Below, one piece after another: positions 24,416-35,813 of a DNA stretch of 64,000 bases. This stretch comes from Gorsachius magnificus (Eukaryota > Chordata > Aves > Pelecaniformes > Ardeidae). Location: the NCBI GenBank assembly GCA_034008185.1, contig CM067081.1, positions 9,857,821 through 9,921,820 of the forward strand, written 5' to 3'. Position numbers and translations under genes: made by a program. Each line of letters begins with the position of its first letter. Position 1 is the first letter of the stretch. The notes under the pieces are model-generated. The model was not told the DNA's origin. It saw only the letters and a program-made list of their open reading frames with translations, and made no database searches.

Positions 24416-27400
24416 CTCTGGGTGACACAAAATATTCAAAGTCCAAGATGTTCCACACAAAAACGTATTGATCACACTGAAATCAAATACAAGCAAGGAC
24501 AGTTTAAAAATGTGGCATGCCAGCAGCTTTTTTTTGGTGGTTATTAGCTTTTCTTTCTCCTGTCCTTGTAAATAAGTCTAATAATAATTTAGCCAATACA
24601 AACTTTGGCCAAAACCAAAAGAATTTGGGTAATCAAGGTTCTGTAGAAGTTCAGTGCGAAGCACTTGCAGTGTATTGTAGAATGCTAGGCATATTTTGTG
24701 AAACTAACAGGTAATGTTCCTGTGGGTTTTCTAATTATTACAAATTTACAAGAATTATCTTTGGCCCGATTCCACTGCAGTTAATCAGAGCACCTTAGAG
24801 GTGCAAACTGATTTGACGCGTTAAGGTGAAAGGACCAGCAGAGTTCAACCCCAAGTTATTAAGCATGATTCAAGAATCAAGGGGTCAGATCCCATGGCCT
24901 ACATTAGGGAAAAGGTCAGACTAGAGAGAATTTTCAAATGAAGGAGCTGTGAGGATTTCCCCATGGCATTGACCATTTCTGGCAGCGATTTCACAACCTG
25001 CCTGAGCGATACTGATCACAAGAAGGAAGGATGCAGCCGCAGTGAGAGCAAGAGAGCTGTGCCATCACCTCCCTGCTGTTACTACATACTTCCCAGGAGC
25101 AGGAGTTTGCATGGGGCATGGGGACATGTGTAGCAAAAGGAAGGATATGCCCCTTTACTCCCCTAATAACCCATGTCGAGAAGCCCATATGCTAAATACA
25201 GCTGCAGAATTGACAAACTTTGAGTAGTTGAATTCTATCCATTAATCTTCTAACATGCAAGGCATATGAGCAACAAAAAAATCAGAAAGAAAAAAAAACC
25301 ACCTCATCATAAAACTAACTCCCCTGCAAAACACCAGTCACCCAGATAGTAAGGCTGAAGTCCAGCGTTTTTCAAGCGTTGAAAGAGAAAACAGGAACTT
25401 TGCCCCCATGAAATGAAGACATTCCCGAAAGTAGAGCAGAACTGACACTTACTTCTAGTTCTGGGAGATCCCAAAATATCAGACCTAGAAAACTTGAGAC
25501 ATCACTCCATATAGAAAAGCTACAGGCAAATGTTTTTAGGAATTTCTGAGCTTTATATCTTTTCCATGGGGGAATCTGATATCAGCTCATGGCATCGAGG
25601 CAGTGTTTGCTTTTAGGCAGGATGTGAAAAATAATCATAAAATGCTCAAAAAATAGACTCCTTAAGAAAGAATTTATACAAAAGGGATTGAAGTCCAACC
25701 CTCTCTTTGCTCATTGTTGGTGTAAGGGGCGGTTAAGATTAACCATATGCACATCGTCGCTAATTTTCACACTATATCCCACTTCCAGTACTTCTCTCAT
25801 GCTGCCCTCACCACTCCTTAGTGACAAAGCCGTCTTTGGTCATGCTGGTAGGCACATGCTATCAGGATGAACAATATTGTCCTGCAGTTTCCACATCTTC
25901 ATAAGAATTTTATCTAACATAATGGTAAATCTGGCTTTGTTTTTTGTGAGCGGAAGAGCAAGTTCAAAATAAACTCAGCTGTATTTAATAGTGGATAACA
26001 TTAAAAATTACTAACATACACAAAAAGTGCCTGACACTGAATTTATTTTAAAAGTATAGTAATTCATTGTTAATGTGTCAGTCCAAATCTCTAAATGCCC
26101 AGCTTTAAATCAGTGCAAAACACTAAAATTTCACTGTCATTGAAAGAATATCCTTTTACCATTCCACACCACTTTGTACCAGCTTGTTTTCCCTAACCAG
26201 CCAGCATACACACACACAAAATAGAACCTGTGCATTTATAATGTTGATAATTTTTTTTTGTAGAGAGACAGACACGTTGTGCCTACTGTATATGAAGATG
26301 GGCAAGTGGGTGACGAAAAGATCCTGGCATAAGCATGAGGGTTTTTAATGTTTTTATGTGTTCTTATAAACATGTAAGGAATGGTATAATGGCCTTTGGG
26401 AACTCTGAAGTCTTTGCTTCTCCCACCTCCCAAGTGATCTGCCAAATCACTGCTCTCAGAAGTCCTTCACACTTACTGAAACTAGCCTTTCCCCTCAAGA
26501 CTTTGACGCTTTACTAGATTTGGTTTTTTTTCTTCAAATTCTTCAGATTAATTAAAACATTCTAGTCACAGGAATCTCTTACGCTTATGGCAGAAATACT
26601 AAACTTAATTAGTCCTAAATAAACCTCCTTAATTTGTCTTAGTTAACACCTTAGTACTCTGCACAACCGCTTTTTGAACTATTTATTTTTGGGATCCTCT
26701 ACATGTGTGTTCTCTGTCTTGGGGAGAAAAATAGACTTCCAGGAACATACTTGGCCATTCATTTCTTTCAAGTGTCTTTCTAGATACATGAGCTCTCCCA
26801 GGACAAATGGTGCACAGGTAATGTTTACAGTATCTATGTGAATAACCTCAAAGAAACTTGTTTTGATGGCCACAATTTGATTTTTTTTTTCATCCAGCTC
26901 TTTGATTTTTCTTCTGTAATGTTGAAAACAGGCCTACATTTTAGTTTGTAAAATAAACCCCAAATCTTTGTGCAGTCTCATTTCTAATTACTCCGGGATC
27001 CTTGCTGTCAAATATCAAGGAGACACGTGTTGCAATATTTGCCTGCTCTGCAGTAGAAACCAGGAACTGCCTGGTGACATCTGTGCTAAACAAAACACTG
27101 TCTGCAATGGAACAGTACTTAATCTGCTTTTGTCATAGGAACGGTCAAACCAAAGGGTCGTGTTGTCCATCATCCTACCCCCACAACAACCATGGCAGAT
27201 ACCCTGTGGGTCTGGGTACACACGTGTAGAGACATTTTCCTGGGTTGATCTTCCCTCCCCAGCCAATTTAAGGTTCAGAGACTTCTGGAGCCAGAGATGG
27301 TGTACTGAACAGGCCTTGATAACTTTCTCTTCCTGAATTTGTCTGGTCAGTTTTTGAACCTATGAAAATTTTTAGTTCCAAGGGATCTAGCAGCTTAACT

Positions 27401-30400
27401 ATAACTTGTAGGAAGAAAAAGTTAATTCACCTTCTCTGTGTTACTCAAAACTGTCAGCTATTATCAGAATCATTGTACATGACTTCGGAAGAATTTTTTT
27501 TCTCCATTTTCCCAGATGCTTAATGTCTTACCAAGACAGTTTGTTCTTTATTCAGAGAGTTTGCAGCGTGAGAAACTGAGTTTCCTATCCCCTATTTGCA
27601 TTGAAGTGAAATTGAATGTCAAGGTCTTATTTATATATTTATTTAGCTGTGGATTAATCAGTGAAGTTCTACAAAGAAAGTCAAATTCAGTACAATTTGA
27701 TGCTTCATTACAGTCATTATTTGGAAGGTTGGGGGAGAATCAGGGACTCCATCTAATATTTGAGTCTTTTGTGTAGCTGGGCCTTTGAGTATTGTCAGAC
27801 AGTTGTGGAAGGTTAATAAGATTTTTTGAATTCTAAACAATGTATGTCTTTTTCCCTTATCTTTCATATGCTGTAGAGAGGTTTAAATTAATAGAAATGT
27901 GAGTGGAGCTATTATAATTGCCTACTTTATAATCTGCATTTTCTCCCTGCAATGATCTGGGACTGAAGAACTGCATGATCTCCACTCTGCAGAGTGGGGG
28001 AAGCAAAATGAAGACATGTGTCACTCTCCTGCGGGAGCACTGGATTGCAGGTCATCTCTTCCTTGCCCATTGCAATATGGGAAGCCCCAGCTTGAAAATC
28101 TTGTGATAATAAGCAATCTTATTGCAGTCTGGGAGATTAGGGAACATTCGCTTTCCACAGCTTTCCTTCTTCCACCTTGTTTCATGGAAAATGACGGTAT
28201 ATTGTGGGGTCCATCAGCCTGGTTTTATCTGATTTGCTCCCTCTACCAGAGTTACCATAATAAGGGGGGTTCAGGCAAAACAAAAGCTGTGGACTAAAAA
28301 CTCATTAGCAATAAAAAGTCATGACGTTTAAGGGGTTCTCTGAGCCATCTGAAGGTCTAGCTAGCCAAGCTGCTTTCAAACCCAAAGGAGGTAAAGCTTA
28401 CTGCAGGACAGGATAGTGTTCAAAGCAAAGAGTCTGAATGCAACATATGAGATTAATTTCTCCTGTACATATTTTTTTGACTAGAACTAGCCACATTTAA
28501 TCACATTTTTGGTGGTTTTTTATCTGAGAAGGTATTCTATAGATATGAAAAAGTCAGCGTCTTTTCCCACCCACGAAGTTTTTATTTACCTCAGCAAATC
28601 TCCAGGATACGCTTTAGAACAACTGTAGCATTCTTCTCACTATTTTTGAGTATTCAAAGGATTTTTTCTCTAGTATGTTAAAAGGACCAATTTATGACTA
28701 AAATAATGTGTGTTTAAAATTAAGAGAAAAACAGGCGTGTGAACTGCTTATCTGATGCACAGGTCCCCCTTCTATCTACAAGCAAAGGCAAGGTTTCATG
28801 GAAACTCAGCTGCTCTTGGCTCAGAAGAGGTTATATGAGGTGACCTCAGCTTCAGAGAGACCCAGCTGGTTTATATACATATGCCTGTCCTGGCTGATTC
28901 TCTCATTCCTTTTCCAAATTTAGTTTTTGACACTGCAAAGATGCGTTTGCCTAACCACCAGGAGCTGCTGAGACCTGCTCTGTGCTAAATGTCACTCTCA
29001 TGTTTTTTAATACACTATCTGATTATCTGTTTTCCAAAGCATGCCCGCACACAAAATGAACAGGCAGCTACTAGGAGCGTTATTATACTTCTGTGTCTCT
29101 GCAGAGCTGGATAAATGGAGCAGGACAAGTCTGAGAGAAAGGCCTAGAGGCACTTACTGGACACAGTTGGTTCTGAAGGAGAGCCAAGCACAGTGGGCAG
29201 CCCAGGAGGAAGGATTCCCCCAGTCAACCTGCAGAGAGTTAAGTTTGTCAGAGGATGCTGGAAAGGAGGAGGAAGTTTATAGGTTTTTAACTGCAAGAGT
29301 GAGACACGGCAGTTGATTGAGACATAGCTGCAGGGTACCTGCCACAAGGGCAAAGGATGCAGCTTTGCAAAATGGGTGAGCTAGTCCAAGAGATCTCCAA
29401 CAGAGCAAAGACTGGCCTTGCCTCTCCCCTAGTTTTTCCCACTAGTTTTGCATGAGTTAGAGTGCGTGTCTGACCCCTCAGCAGGCCAGTTCCCCTTGGA
29501 AAATAAGCAGAACATTAACCCAGAAAAAAAAAAAAAAGAATAATTTGCTTCTAGGTTGCTGAAAAACTTTCTGTGCTTTCAGCCTCAGCAAGCTGTTAGA
29601 TGAGACAGGGATTTCCAGAACCAGCATGTTATTATCCACCTAGTTAAACCTGGGCCCTAGCCTTCTATCAAGGCCAAATTCACGATTCAGTCACACAGTA
29701 GTAAAAAATTGTATAATACTTTTCCTTTGAAAGCTGATAGGAAAGCAGTCAGACCCACTTACCAAAATTTCCACTCTGCCCAGCATGCTCCCAAAAGCCA
29801 GAAGCCAGGCTGCCTTTCAGCAAAGAGCTGAGAGCAGAGGTGAAATGCAACAAAACTATAGAAAATATTGCTTCAGCATCCCCCTTAGGTGCTGTCTTGT
29901 CATCGAGACGGGGTACCAGATAAGGTTTGTGTTGCCTGCAGCAAAACGCCAAATCATGTAGATTGTAGATTGATAGGTTAGTAACTACTTTCATGCTATC
30001 TTCAGCCTATAACAGGGGAAAACTGTCTTTAGTCTTTTGCTGCTGTTTCTGTATTTTTATTGCTCTGATGGCATCAGCACCTCTTCTCCCTTGCTTTGGA
30101 CCAATGACTTTTTTTCTTACTCCTAGATGATGCCTGTAATATTTAGCCTATGTTTTCAGACCAGTTTGAATGCTTATTTTCTGGTGTGCCGTCTGTTTCC
30201 AGGGCTCCCAGGATCAGATCAAAAATAACGTGGCCACATAACAAACTAACTGATCCTGTAAACCTCACTGGTTCAATGTTGCTAAAATGGATAGATTAAC
30301 TTTGTGCCAGCAGGCTTTGTGACTGATCAAGTATCATCTGTCTGCACCCTTATGTTTTTGCTAGAACAAGTATTTCTCCTCTTTGCATGCACTACAAAAC

Positions 30401-33400
30401 GCATAAAACAATAGCACTGGCCTTGCGTTCTCTGATTCAACAACGCTGATACTGGGGATTCACGCATGGACCAGGTTACATTAGGATCAGGAAGGGGGTT
30501 GATCTGCTAATGCAAAGATTGCTCTTCATAAGCGTGATAACTTTAACACTTTAGCCTGGAAAAGCAACTGCACCTGTGAATTCTTTCTGCAAGAGTTCAG
30601 GGCTAAGGTTGGCTGGGGTGATGGGAGTGCTTTAAATTGCTGAGCAAGTCGAGCTTAATTGAACTTTGCACTGACTTTCAGATTAGGGTCCCAGCATCCC
30701 ACTCACGGCTGAGTATGCCCATGGTTACATCTATCAGACCATCAACTGTGTGGCCTGCATATGAGGTATGCTGGTCCCAAGTTAAAAGTTGGTTACTTAC
30801 AGCATTCAGAATAATTTCTGAGCCTGGGGTTGTCCTTTCATGCATCCAAATGGCTGTTTGAGCCTTATCTTCAAATACTGTACCAGAAGGTGTGGAGATC
30901 TTTGTCTTAGGCTAAAAAGCTTGAGGGAAATTCTAGCCAGTTTCTCAGTAAAGAGCTTTGTTTAGTAGGAGTGAACTTAGTGAAATCCTTGCTTTCTAAT
31001 CAGAAACTTGATTTTTTTTCCTCTTAAGGATAAAAAGTTGATTATAAATAAAAATTGAATATTTTCCTCTTCCTTGTGTCATGTTTAAATGCCAAGCTGC
31101 TTCATGGCTCCTAGTGATAAGCACCACTCTTCTGAAAATTCCCTTCTTCATTTATCAGTAACCAGGAGACGGATTTTTCATTCTGGTTTTCACCACACTG
31201 TAGTTATCTGTGACACATGTCATCGCCCTACATCCACCCCTGTTGTCTTTCTCCCAGGGGCTAGGAGCCAAATTTGGCTCACTGGCAAACCACTGAGGAA
31301 TCTGATAGTTCACATAGGTCATGGAGCAAGGGAAAACAATGATGCGTTGTCCTGCTACATGAAATGTGAGCTCAGCAGGAGCTCAGGAAAACACCCTGAA
31401 GCCAGGTGCCTTATGCAATGTATAAGGATGCTGATGATGAACAGCAAGTAACAGGTAAGGATCAGAGAGCACAATCGGAGCTTACTCGTTTGTCAGGCTG
31501 AATTTCCTGGCTGGTCCATAGACTATCTTTCCTTCCATTTGTCAGTGCTCTCTCATTGTCAAAAGGTCCTTGTACTTAACCACCTCAAATGACCACGTAG
31601 GGTTTTTTTTCTCTTTCTCTTGACAGATTTTCTTTCCACTGGAACTGAGTGGCATCAACTTTTTATATCCAGCCTTTCTTTCTTCACAGTTTTATACTTG
31701 ACTTTTAAAAGAATTACAATTAAAAATTATTCTCTGATTTCCCATCCTAGATTTATTTTTTCCCCTGCTCAGCATAGACAACTGGACCTTAAAATCCCCA
31801 CAGAATTCCTAAAAGGTGTTAACAATCAATATTGAGAGATATGTTCTTCACAGTATCATCCAGCTGTCAGATTTTTTTAAAACACACTAATATTACTTGA
31901 AACTTTGTTTGCTTCAGTATCAGCAGCCCAGAATTGAAATTTCCTGTGACATCTTCCACAAGGAAGAAATGATCTTTTGAAGATCAGCCCAGTCAGAGGT
32001 GAGGAGACCAAGAGTTATTATTATGAGGTAATATAAACCCCCATTCAATGAAATTGGTTTTTATTCAGATTGTTCCTTTTCTTTGTCCATAACTACATCA
32101 GAAAGCCACAAGCTGTGTCTATACAAAGTTTGGTTTAGCTTTGCAGCATAGTGCTGAAAATCTGATTCTAACACCGCAAGCACGTGAACTTCACCTCATT
32201 ACTCTATGTCTGGGGGTTTTCCTTGCAATAACTGTTGACATCTCTACCTAAGGACTTTGTAATGAAAACACAAGTTAGATTTTAAATACTGTCATTACTG
32301 TGCTCCTCTACTAGACTGAAACCAATACTTCAACTGATCCAGTTGCAAACTTTAAGGTGGAGTTAAGATTTGGGGACATGAGGCAGAGCCCCATGCTCTT
32401 TTGTTGTTGAAGATTGCTTCTACAAGACCCAGCTGTAATGTAATTCCTGGTCATTTCTGCTTTGGAATTGAGTAAAGTTGGATATGGCCACCAAACCTCT
32501 GTCTTTCATGTTCATGTACACAGAAAATAGTGTGCCTTAGTGTGCTGATCTACATTTGTGTACCTTAAGTGACTAAGTCTTTTGACCCATACTCAAATGC
32601 AGGGATCCAGGTGTGAGAAATGGGTCTCTCTGATCATATGGTAAGATGATGCCAACCCACTGGGCAGAACACAAGGGGAAGAGCTCTCAGTGAAAAAGAC
32701 TAAATTCAACTTATGCACAAACTTTGATGACTGATGAAAAATAAAGAGTGCTGGGTTGAAGCACGAGACAGATGGAAAGTCTTGTGAGGCCCTTTTAATG
32801 AAGAGAATTTTGCCCAGATGCATCATGTAAGGGGACTTTACAGTCACGGGTCTCATGTTTTGGTGACTCTACAGTGATGTATGGGAATAGGAACACATAT
32901 TTTCTTACTTGTTTCATGATTATGGCTGTTGATGGATGGAAAACTTGATTTCTCAACTACTATTTGAATCATTGAGAGTTATTCAAAACAGGACTCTGCT
33001 CAATAGTAGGTCAAGAAGGGCGTGTGCTGCTCCTCAGTCACAGTTCTCTTTCAGAGCTTCTCATTCATACAATTTCACAGGGGATTCCTCTGTTAACCAG
33101 ATTCTTCAGAAACTTGTCATATGACAACTGTCAAGGCTCAGATTCTTATTTTTTAACATTGAACATAAAATCTAATTTGAATATAAAAATAGGATATTGA
33201 ATGTATTTGTGGGTATGACTGCCTGCCTAAATATATATTTGAGGGCTTTTGTGGTTCACTCTGAGGCTCTACCTCAAGCCTTTCCCAATCCCCATAGTTT
33301 TTCTGTGAGAATTAAAATATATATATCAGTAGTCTCAGAGATGAGTCTCTTCTCACGTATAATAGTTTTGCACTAGCCTCCACGGGAGGAACAGTGAATG

Positions 33401-33707
33401 AAATAAATTGCAAAGGTTTCCCAAACAGCCAGGCACAGAGAAAATAAAATAAATCAACAAGTAACATCTCTGTGATGAAATCAGTTTTACAAGCCTAGCA
33501 TGGAAACCAGGGGAATTAGTCAAACAATAGTAAACATCAACCTGTGGTTAGAAATTTTTTTTGGAAAAAGCAGTTCCTTTTCCTTTGCCCTTCTTGCTCC
33601 AAGCTCCCCCACCACAGACTCCCTGGCAGCAGGACTTGGGGATAATCTCCTGGAATACCTGAGGCGTAGAAGCCAACAGGATTAAAGTAACTCGTGCTCC
33701 TCAGGAC

Positions 33708-33720
33708 AGTCATGTGATGA
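33708..33720 (+). promoter_or_regulatory. Distal MITF-type E-box, AGTCATGTGATGA
   Basis: AGTCATGTGAT agrees with the M-box consensus AGTCATGTGCT at all but one position and contains the palindromic-type MITF/TFE site TCATGTGA (33710-33717). It lies about 1.3 kb upstream of the TYR start codon. Human TYR has a distal CATGTG element roughly 1.8 kb upstream, so this may be its counterpart. Single E-boxes occur by chance, so function is inference. Confidence 0.4.
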
Positions 33721-34667
33721 CCTGCTGATCCCAGCAAAAGGCATCGTTTCCCAGCAAAGTTTTCACTTCATTTGCCTACACATTGTTCCTGCCCTGTTGG
33801 GATTCTCCCTAAGCATAAGGAAATAATTCACAATGCTTTTAGTAAAAAAATAAGACCAACAAAACCACTCTTACTAATAACAATGGCAGCTGAAGAAAAC
33901 TGTGGATAATTCATGTGCAATTTCCCAGCAGTAAAACAACTGCTGTCCCTTTGCTTCAAGGAGCAACTTCAAAGAACGTATAACTCCTAATGCCACCCAT
34001 AAAGCCTTGTTAGCTCTGATCAGCCTAATGTATAAGAAGAAAGAGGTGGGTGGTTTGGAGGCTGCCCAGTAAAGTACTGAGTAAAGAACACAGATACGGT
34101 GCTTGCAAACTGCCTGGTGGGGGAAAAACAGGAGTCAAGATTTGTTTTCCGGGTCCAGAGACAACAACTTAAAGTGCTTTCTGTAAAACTATTAGCAGAT
34201 TGCCTGTATTCCCCACAAAACTGTGAAGTTTTGGGAGCAGATTTCAGTGTATCATTAACTGTCAAAGTGCTATGGATTCTAGGGGAACAAAAAGTTAGGT
34301 TTTTTTCTGAAAAGTTTATCACTTCCCTTGTGAAGTTACTTTGCTGTATGCTGGCCTGGGAAAGACAACTTACACTGGAATATAAAAATGCCAAGCTAAA
34401 CCATTTATTCTGGTTCTGCCTATGTTCACACTTAATCTGACCACATTTTATGTTTGCTCCCTCTTAAAAAAATAAATAGCTTACCCCCAAATTATTTGTG
34501 TTCTCCTTTTTAGGTTCATTGTGCTTATTTAACTGATCATGTTCTTTTGGGTCTTTTTTTAAACAGCCATTTACCCTAAAGCATATAATCAGACAAGGAA
34601 TTTGAAGAGCTGACAATTGTTTCTGTGTCCAAATGTTAATTTTACTTCTTCTTCAATTGCCAGAGGA

Positions 34668-34790
34668 GAGCAACCATGTGCTAGACAGAAGACGAAAGTT
34701 TATAATAAATGCCTGTATTTTGGAACCTGTAGGGGGTGGGGAAAAAAGTCACTTGGTTTTCACCCAGAACATGTGATAATCAGATTAACC
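34668..34790 (+). promoter_or_regulatory. TYR: TYR core promoter with M-box-like and initiator E-boxes
   Basis: Two CATGTG hexamers lie 95 bp apart: CATGTGCT at 34675-34682, followed by agaCAGAAGA, and ACATGTGATAATCA at 34769-34782. From memory, human TYR has CATGTGCTTTGCAGAAGA (the M-box) about 90 bp upstream of AACATGTGATAGTCA (the initiator E-box), so order, spacing and flanks are alike. These are MITF-type bHLH-LZ sites that drive melanocyte expression. An AT-rich TTTATAATAAAT lies at 34699-34710 and a G-rich, Sp1-like AGGGGGTGGGG at 34731-34741. The start of transcription is inferred near the second E-box, which gives a leader of about 200 nt. Confidence 0.8.
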
Positions 34791-34812
34791 CTGAAGTGTA
34801 TTTTGTGTGTAA

Positions 34813-34827
34813 ATGCATCCAGGGTAG
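34813..34827 (+). other. Short upstream ORF in the TYR leader
   Basis: An ATG at 34813 followed by three sense codons and TAG (MHPG) falls inside the inferred leader. A second minimal one, ATG CAC TGA, lies at 34950-34958. Both end before the main start at 34995. They count only if transcription starts upstream of them, which the promoter layout suggests but does not prove. Confidence 0.4.
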
Positions 34828-34994
34828 GAACGGAGAAGGACATTGAAGGGTGCACTGTAGCAGAAGTCAGCAGTGAGACATTCCTGGTGGAGGGGAGGGA
34901 GGAATTCCTTTCACACCCAGGACTTTGGAGGGGGCAGAGAGAGCACTCCATGCACTGAAGCGTAACGCTGATGCTCTCCTGCTGCTCTGTGAGG

Positions 34995-35813
34995 ATGTCG
35001 TTGTTTGCCATGGGTTTTCTGCTAGTCATCCTTCAGCCGTCCACTGGGCAGTTCCCCAGAGCCTGTGCAAACATGCAGAGCTTGCTGAGGAAGGAGTGCT
35101 GTCCCCCCTGGGATGGAGATGGGTCCCCCTGTGGGGAGCTTTCCAGCAGAGGGTCCTGCCAGAACATCCTTCTCTCTCAGGCTCCGCTGGGACCACAGTT
35201 CCCTTTCTCAGGAGTGGATGACAGAGAGGACTGGCCCTCTGTATTTTACAACCGGACATGTAAATGCGAAGGCAACTTCATGGGATTCAACTGTGGGGAG
35301 TGCAAGTTTGGTTTCTCAGGACTGAACTGCACAGAAAGGCAACTGAGAACAAGAAGAAACATCTTCCAGCTCACCACCAGTGAGAAGGACAAGTTTCTTG
35401 CCTACCTTAACCTGGCAAAGAACACCCCTAGCCAGAACTATGTTATTGCTACTGGCACATATACTCAGATGAACAACGGCTCCAACCCCATGTTCAGAAA
35501 CATCAACGTGTATGATCTCTTTGTGTGGATGCATTATTATGCCTCTCGAGACACACTCTTAGGCGGGTCCAATGTGTGGCGGGACATTGATTTTGCTCAT
35601 GAAGCCCCTGGTTTTCTGCCTTGGCATCGGGTCTTTCTGCTGATGTGGGAACGTGAGATCCAGAAGATAACAGGTGATGAGAACTTCACCATCCCCTACT
35701 GGGACTGGCGAGATGCAGAGGACTGTGTGGTCTGCACTGATGAATACATGGGTGGCAGACATCCCACCAACCCTAACTTGCTCAGCCCAGCATCATTTTT
35801 CTCCTCGTGGCAG
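34995..35813 (+). CDS. TYR: Tyrosinase, coding exon 1 (residues 1-273)
   Basis: Tyrosinase is the copper monooxygenase of melanosomes that hydroxylates tyrosine to DOPA and oxidises DOPA to dopaquinone, the first steps of melanin synthesis. Seen here: a signal peptide at residues 1-18 with mature QFPRAC at 19-24; a Cys-rich N-terminal domain with Cys at 24, 35, 36, 46, 55, 89, 91, 100, 103 and 112; the copper A site with His at 180, 202 and 211 ([10 protein letters not shown] at 202-211); and sequons at N86, N111, N161 and N230. The exon ends SSWQ, then CAG|gtaagg, a strong donor. The length of 819 nt equals human exon 1. I chose the ATG at 34995 because it has A at -3 and begins the known MxLFAMG-type signal peptide. 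An in-frame ATG at 34971 would add eight residues but has C at -3. Residue 2 is Ser, where I recall Phe in chicken. Confidence 0.98.

Larger units (their letters stand above)
23886..34660. other. TYR upstream region, no gene recognised
   Basis: About 10.8 kb of mostly unique-looking DNA between a CR1 copy and the TYR promoter. Open frames such as 31089-31451 (120 codons) have no recognisable motif. In mammals the TYR locus control region lies some 12-15 kb upstream, so an enhancer could sit here or further left, but I cannot identify it from sequence alone. A good E-box is at 33.7 kb. Confidence 0.55.

Noticed and set aside
31089..31451. 120-codon + strand frame upstream of TYR
   Set aside because: No recognisable family, no splice context and no neighbouring exon. 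This length is expected by chance in 64 kb.
34971..34994. Longer TYR start at the upstream in-frame ATG
   Set aside because: Weak context (C at -3), and it would precede a complete, normally sized signal peptide; length from 34995 equals the human exon 1 coding length.
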